64,000 bases of DNA. It comes from an uncultured Caryophanales bacterium (lineage in GTDB: Bacteria > Bacillota_I > Bacilli_A > RF39 > UBA660). The position numbers were made by a program, and so were the translations under genes. The notes under the pieces were generated by a model. That model saw nothing but the letters and a program-made list of their open reading frames with translations, had not been told where the DNA came from and searched no databases. Of this stretch, positions 60,173 through 64,000 are shown in pieces. Where the stretch lies: assembly GCA_949948745.1 (NCBI GenBank), contig CATLHA010000007.1:1-64000 (forward strand). Direction: 5' to 3'. Positions within the stretch are counted from its first letter, which is position 1. Every line of letters starts with the position of its first letter.

Positions 60173-63100
60173 ATGGGCTTTATAGAAGAGACTATTAATA
60201 AATTGAAACTTCCAGAGGATGATTTTGATGATTTTGTAGAGGAAGATACTAATCAAGATGAAGTACAAGAAAATATGGAAAAGCCAAAATTTAGTTTTCA
60301 TTTAAAAAAATATATTGATTCTAAAAGAAATGATTATATTTTAAAAAAATTACAAAAGAAAACAGATGAAATTTTGTTTTTTAGAGAAGATATGCGCAAG
60401 ATAGCAGATCTTTCTATTATTCGTGCCGCTTTACAAAAAAGACTTGATGAGGGCGAAACTTTAGATGATATTTTACCAGAAGCTTTTGCTACAGTTATTG
60501 AAGCTATCTCTAGAGTAAAGTCTGGCATTGAACTAACTCCATCACAAATCATGACTTCTTTAGTATTAAATGATGGTAATGTAGCAGAACTGGCAACAGG
60601 TGAAGGTAAAACCTTTGCTCTAACAATGGCCGCTTATTTGAATTCATTTAATGGAAATCAAGTACATGTTTTTACAGCTAACGATTATTTAGCACAACGT
60701 GATTCTGAAACTAATACACCTGTTTTTGAAACTTTGGGTCTTAAGGTTGGATGTGCTTTAGATCATTATTCAGTGAATGGAGAAACTTTATCAAAAAAAG
60801 ATTCTAAAAAACTACGTCGTGAAGCATATAAGAATTTGGATATCATTTATGCTAAATCTTCTACAATTGCTTTTGATTGGGAAGAAGATCAACAAGTCAT
60901 GAGAGAAGAAGATATCATGATTTCTAGACCTTTTGGATATGCTATTGTAGATGAAGTTGATTCTGTTATGATTGATGATGCAAATACACCTCTTGTTATT
61001 TCTAGTTCCTTAGAAAATTTTGAAAAGAAAATGAATTTAGATGAACAGCAAACAAATGATGGTGGAATATACGGAGAAGATAACCGTCAGAGAATGGTTG
61101 CTCTTGCTAATTATATTGTAAAATCTTTAAGAGAAAATCCAAGAAACACTTTCCGCACTAGTAATAGTACTAGTAATAGTCCTCTTTATAATATGATTAC
61201 TATTGGTGGTAAACATATTGAGGGAACAAAAAATGCTCTTTATGATAAGATTAAAAATAGTGGTGCTAAAATTTTTGTTGATGAAAGAAATAAAACCGTT
61301 GAACTTACAGATTTAGGTTATGAAGAAATTGGACATCTAATCGAAAAATTACCATTTGATGAAAATGAATTTTTTCACTATATACAAAATGCTTTACAAG
61401 CTCATTGCATTTTACAAGAAAATGTTGATTATCGTATTGGTATCAATCCAAATACAGGAGAAGAGAGAGTTATTTTAATTGACGGTAACACCGGAAGAGA
61501 CTTACCGGATAATAAATTTTCTGAAGGATTGCATCAAGCTTTGGAAGAAAAGGAAAATATAGGTAAACAAGAAAAAACTAATATGAGTATCAGTACAGCA
61601 AAAATTACTCATCCTAGCTTCTTCGCTAAATATGAAAAAATTGGTGGAACCAGTGGTACTGTTAGCGATGAAATAACAAAAAGTGAGTTTCAAGAACAAT
61701 ATAAAAAGAAAATCATTGAAATTCCTCGTTTTAGAAAAAAGATAGCTGTTGAACAACCAACAGAAGTTTATGCAACAAGACAGGAAAAGATGGATGCCAT
61801 TATCAAACAAATTGTTGAATGTCACAAAAGAGAACAACCTATTTTGATTGGTGCTAGAGATATAGATGAAGCAAAAGAAATCATGGAAAACCTTGATGCT
61901 TATAAACCAAAACCTTTTGATCAAGTATATTGTGATATTTTTAACACATCAAAAGAAAGAATCAACATTTCAAAAGCAACGAAATTATACTGCTTGATGA
62001 CAAATACAGAATTTCCAAAAAATAGAAGAGAATTGCATGTCTTATATGCAAAAGTAGAAAGTATGATTTTACCTGAAAATGAAATGACAAAACTAGATTA
62101 TCGTGTTCAAAAAATGATGCAAAAGAAGATTCAAGATGTTGGTCATATTTCTTATGCGACCAAAGAAAATATTTTTAAATTAGTGAATAATAGAGAACCA
62201 AAAAATCAAGAAGAAGTCGATGATTTATATATTAGAATTAGTGGAATTCCATATCAATCTCTAACTGCTGAAGATACAGATCGTGAAGTAGAAATTATAT
62301 CTCAAGCGGGACGATTAGGAGCTGTTACTATTTCTACTGCGATTGCTGGTCGTGGTACAGATATTGCTCTTGGTGGAGATCCAATAGAACTTGCAAAATC
62401 TGATGTAGAAAACAATTATTTGCGTCGTGTAGAGATTATTAGAAATCGTTTTGAAAGAGAAAAGGAAATTGCTAAAATTAAACGTCAAGCAGAATTACTT
62501 TCTCGTACTGGAGAATGTGATAACAAGGAAATGCAACAATTATTTGAAACAAAAGTAGATTACTGGAAGAAAATTTGTGGGGAAGAAAAGAAATTATTAG
62601 AACCTACTTTATTGGACCCTCAAGGAAACAAGATGCATGAAACTGGAAAAGGTCTTTATGTACTTGGTGCTAGTTTGAATGATTCTATTCGTGTTGATAA
62701 TCAATTACGTGGACGTGCTGGTAGACAAGGTAGTGATGGAGAAAGTAAATTTATATGTTCTCTAGAGGATCCTTTAATAAAACAGAAAGGTAATCAAAAA
62801 GATATTAGTAAAATTCGAAAACTTGTTAAGAATAACCCATATAACGAAAAGGCAGTACGCTATATTAGAGCGGCACAACGTTCTATGGAAAGTGCACATG
62901 CAAGTAATCGCTCTGACACTAATCGAAGTGCTGCTGGTTTTGATTGGGTGGCCAATGCTTATTATGAGTATCGTGAAAATCTATTAAAAAATCCACAGTT
63001 CGCTATTTCTGGAATACTTCAATCTACTTCTACCCTATTATTTGAAAATAAGGATCATCTTGAACTAAATAATGTTATAAACCATTTTGTTCCGCAAGTA

Positions 63101-63610
63101 TTTACGGATGAAGAAATTCATACTTTAAATAACAGGGAATTAAAAGCTAAGTTTGATGAATATGTTTCTAAGATGATGATAAATGTTCAAAATATTCCAT
63201 CCGATCGTTTTATGGAGGAACTTAAAGCAAATTTATTGTCTACAGGAGATTTAAAGTTTAGTCTATTAGCTGATTCTAATGAAGCTGAAAAAAGACTTTT
63301 CTTATCACAATTAACACCTAATAATTCTACGGATCCGGAAGTTCTTCTTGATCAAACTATATTTGAACAATATCAGTATTTTCGTGCCGATGTCATGGTA
63401 GATGCGACTGTTTCTATACTTCAAATGATTGAAACTTACTTAAAAAATACTACTGTTAATAAAAACCAAGATATGGATTTAAAAAATGACTTAGATAATC
63501 TTTCTTGGCCTAATAATTATTTAGATGCTTTTAATCTTATTGATGACATCACTTCTGCTGGACAAGACTATATCAATGAAGATGAATATCGACCAAAGGG
63601 ATTTAAATAA
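60173..63610 (+). CDS. Divergent SecA-family translocase ATPase (SecA2-like), 1145 aa
   Basis: Walker A ATGEGKT, VFTANDYLAQRD, IVDEVDSVMIDDANTPLVIS, GTSGTVSDE, ISTAIAGRGTDIALGGDP, LRGRAGRQGSDGESKF; no C-terminal Cys-rich zinc motif. Confidence 0.88.
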   Translation: MGFIEETINKLKLPEDDFDDFVEEDTNQDEVQENMEKPKFSFHLKKYIDSKRNDYILKKLQKKTDEILFFREDMRKIADLSIIRAALQKRLDEGETLDDILPEAFATVIEAISRVKSGIELTPSQIMTSLVLNDGNVAELATGEGKTFALTMAAYLNSFNGNQVHVFTANDYLAQRDSETNTPVFETLGLKVGCALDHYSVNGETLSKKDSKKLRREAYKNLDIIYAKSSTIAFDWEEDQQVMREEDIMISRPFGYAIVDEVDSVMIDDANTPLVISSSLENFEKKMNLDEQQTNDGGIYGEDNRQRMVALANYIVKSLRENPRNTFRTSNSTSNSPLYNMITIGGKHIEGTKNALYDKIKNSGAKIFVDERNKTVELTDLGYEEIGHLIEKLPFDENEFFHYIQNALQAHCILQENVDYRIGINPNTGEERVILIDGNTGRDLPDNKFSEGLHQALEEKENIGKQEKTNMSISTAKITHPSFFAKYEKIGGTSGTVSDEITKSEFQEQYKKKIIEIPRFRKKIAVEQPTEVYATRQEKMDAIIKQIVECHKREQPILIGARDIDEAKEIMENLDAYKPKPFDQVYCDIFNTSKERINISKATKLYCLMTNTEFPKNRRELHVLYAKVESMILPENEMTKLDYRVQKMMQKKIQDVGHISYATKENIFKLVNNREPKNQEEVDDLYIRISGIPYQSLTAEDTDREVEIISQAGRLGAVTISTAIAGRGTDIALGGDPIELAKSDVENNYLRRVEIIRNRFEREKEIAKIKRQAELLSRTGECDNKEMQQLFETKVDYWKKICGEEKKLLEPTLLDPQGNKMHETGKGLYVLGASLNDSIRVDNQLRGRAGRQGSDGESKFICSLEDPLIKQKGNQKDISKIRKLVKNNPYNEKAVRYIRAAQRSMESAHASNRSDTNRSAAGFDWVANAYYEYRENLLKNPQFAISGILQSTSTLLFENKDHLELNNVINHFVPQVFTDEEIHTLNNRELKAKFDEYVSKMMINVQNIPSDRFMEELKANLLSTGDLKFSLLADSNEAEKRLFLSQLTPNNSTDPEVLLDQTIFEQYQYFRADVMVDATVSILQMIETYLKNTTVNKNQDMDLKNDLDNLSWPNNYLDAFNLIDDITSAGQDYINEDEYRPKGFK

Positions 63611-63613
63611 TCA

Positions 63614-63651
63614 AAAAAAGATAATACTTAATTCAGGTATTATCTTTTTAT
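63614..63651. terminator. Bidirectional terminator between secA-like and sigma factor genes
   Basis: aaaaaaagataatacttaattcaggtattatctttttata. Confidence 0.8.
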
Positions 63652-64000
63652 AATAATTGTTTTAATTTCTCTAGTACTTTTCCTTCTTGCCTTGATACTT
63701 TGACTTGATTGACACCTAATCGTTCTGATATTTCTTGCTGTGTCATATCTTGATAATATCTATACTGAATTAATTGTCTTTCTTCTTCTGTCAGATGGTC
63801 TAATGCTACTTTTAAATCTAGGATATCTTCTTGATATCCTTTTTCTATATATGGTACTGCATCATATAATTGCATAGACTTTCCATCATCATCTTCGTTC
63901 ATTATATAATCTAGGCTTCTAACTAGTTCTTGTGACATCATTGCTTCTTCTATTTCAGAAGTCTCTAATTCAGTAAAAACAGATAATTCTTCTAAAGTTG
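63648..64000 (-). CDS. Sporulation sigma factor (SigF/SigG-type), C-terminal part, truncated by window edge
   Basis: DLKVALDHLTEEERQLIQYRYYQDMTQQEISERLGVNQVKVSRQEGKVLEKLKQLL (region 4). The frame continues upstream of the tracked ATG to the window end (TLEELSVFTELETSEIEEA). Confidence 0.85.
   Translation of the reverse strand, partial: TLEELSVFTELETSEIEEAMMSQELVRSLDYIMNEDDDGKSMQLYDAVPYIEKGYQEDILDLKVALDHLTEEERQLIQYRYYQDMTQQEISERLGVNQVKVSRQEGKVLEKLKQLL

Noticed and set aside
61502-61924. 140-aa minus-strand ORF within the secA-like gene
   Set aside because: Antisense of a conserved ATPase; hydrophobic bias explained by reverse reading of Lys/Glu-rich codons.
1-64000. CRISPR array
   Set aside because: No set of regularly spaced 25-40 bp direct repeats with unique spacers; the only regular repeat is the in-frame collagen unit.

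Overview
AT-rich, low-GC Firmicutes (Bacilli/Clostridia-like) chromosomal window with sporulation genes. Main blocks: (1) Rpn/PDDEXK nuclease tail, UvrD-like helicase and PRPP synthetase (0-2.9 kb). (2) A minus-strand rhamnose-polysaccharide/teichoic-type cluster (3-16.7 kb): RgpF-like, WsaF-like glycosyltransferase (GT), GT2, ABC exporter, DUF616, methyltransferase, acyltransferase-3, SGNH hydrolase and rfbD/rfbA/rfbC; no rfbB is visible. (3) Metabolic and housekeeping genes (desulfoferrodoxin, SDR, CAT-like, HAD, zinc PLC-like, T-box-HD-serS, spoVS, GH25, RluA, RNA methyltransferase, pflA/pflB). (4) An accessory zone (30.6-35.6 and 39-51 kb) with HExxH-like paralogs, zinc-ribbon proteins, pseudogenes, tRNA-Arg(CCG), tRNA-Leu(CAA), tRNA 3'-end/terminator relics, a collagen-like/BclA-like spore-surface locus with a GT, and a deleted TnpB remnant. 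(5) A tandemly duplicated two-gene cassette of WXG100-like small helical proteins (52-53.6 kb), scpA/scpB, an RNHCP protein, and three tandem paralogs of an unrecognised family (56.3-58.2 kb). (6) spoVAC-AD-AE, a divergent SecA-like ATPase with an internally repeated insertion, and a sigF/sigG-type sigma factor running off the window end. The best candidates for undescribed biology are the three-paralog family with a G7 tract at the first gene's ribosome-binding site, the divergent SecA inserted between sigF and spoVA, the duplicated WXG-like cassette, and the split HExxH gene whose frame junction is an A_AAA_AAA heptamer. All calls come from reading the sequence; no database search was run.
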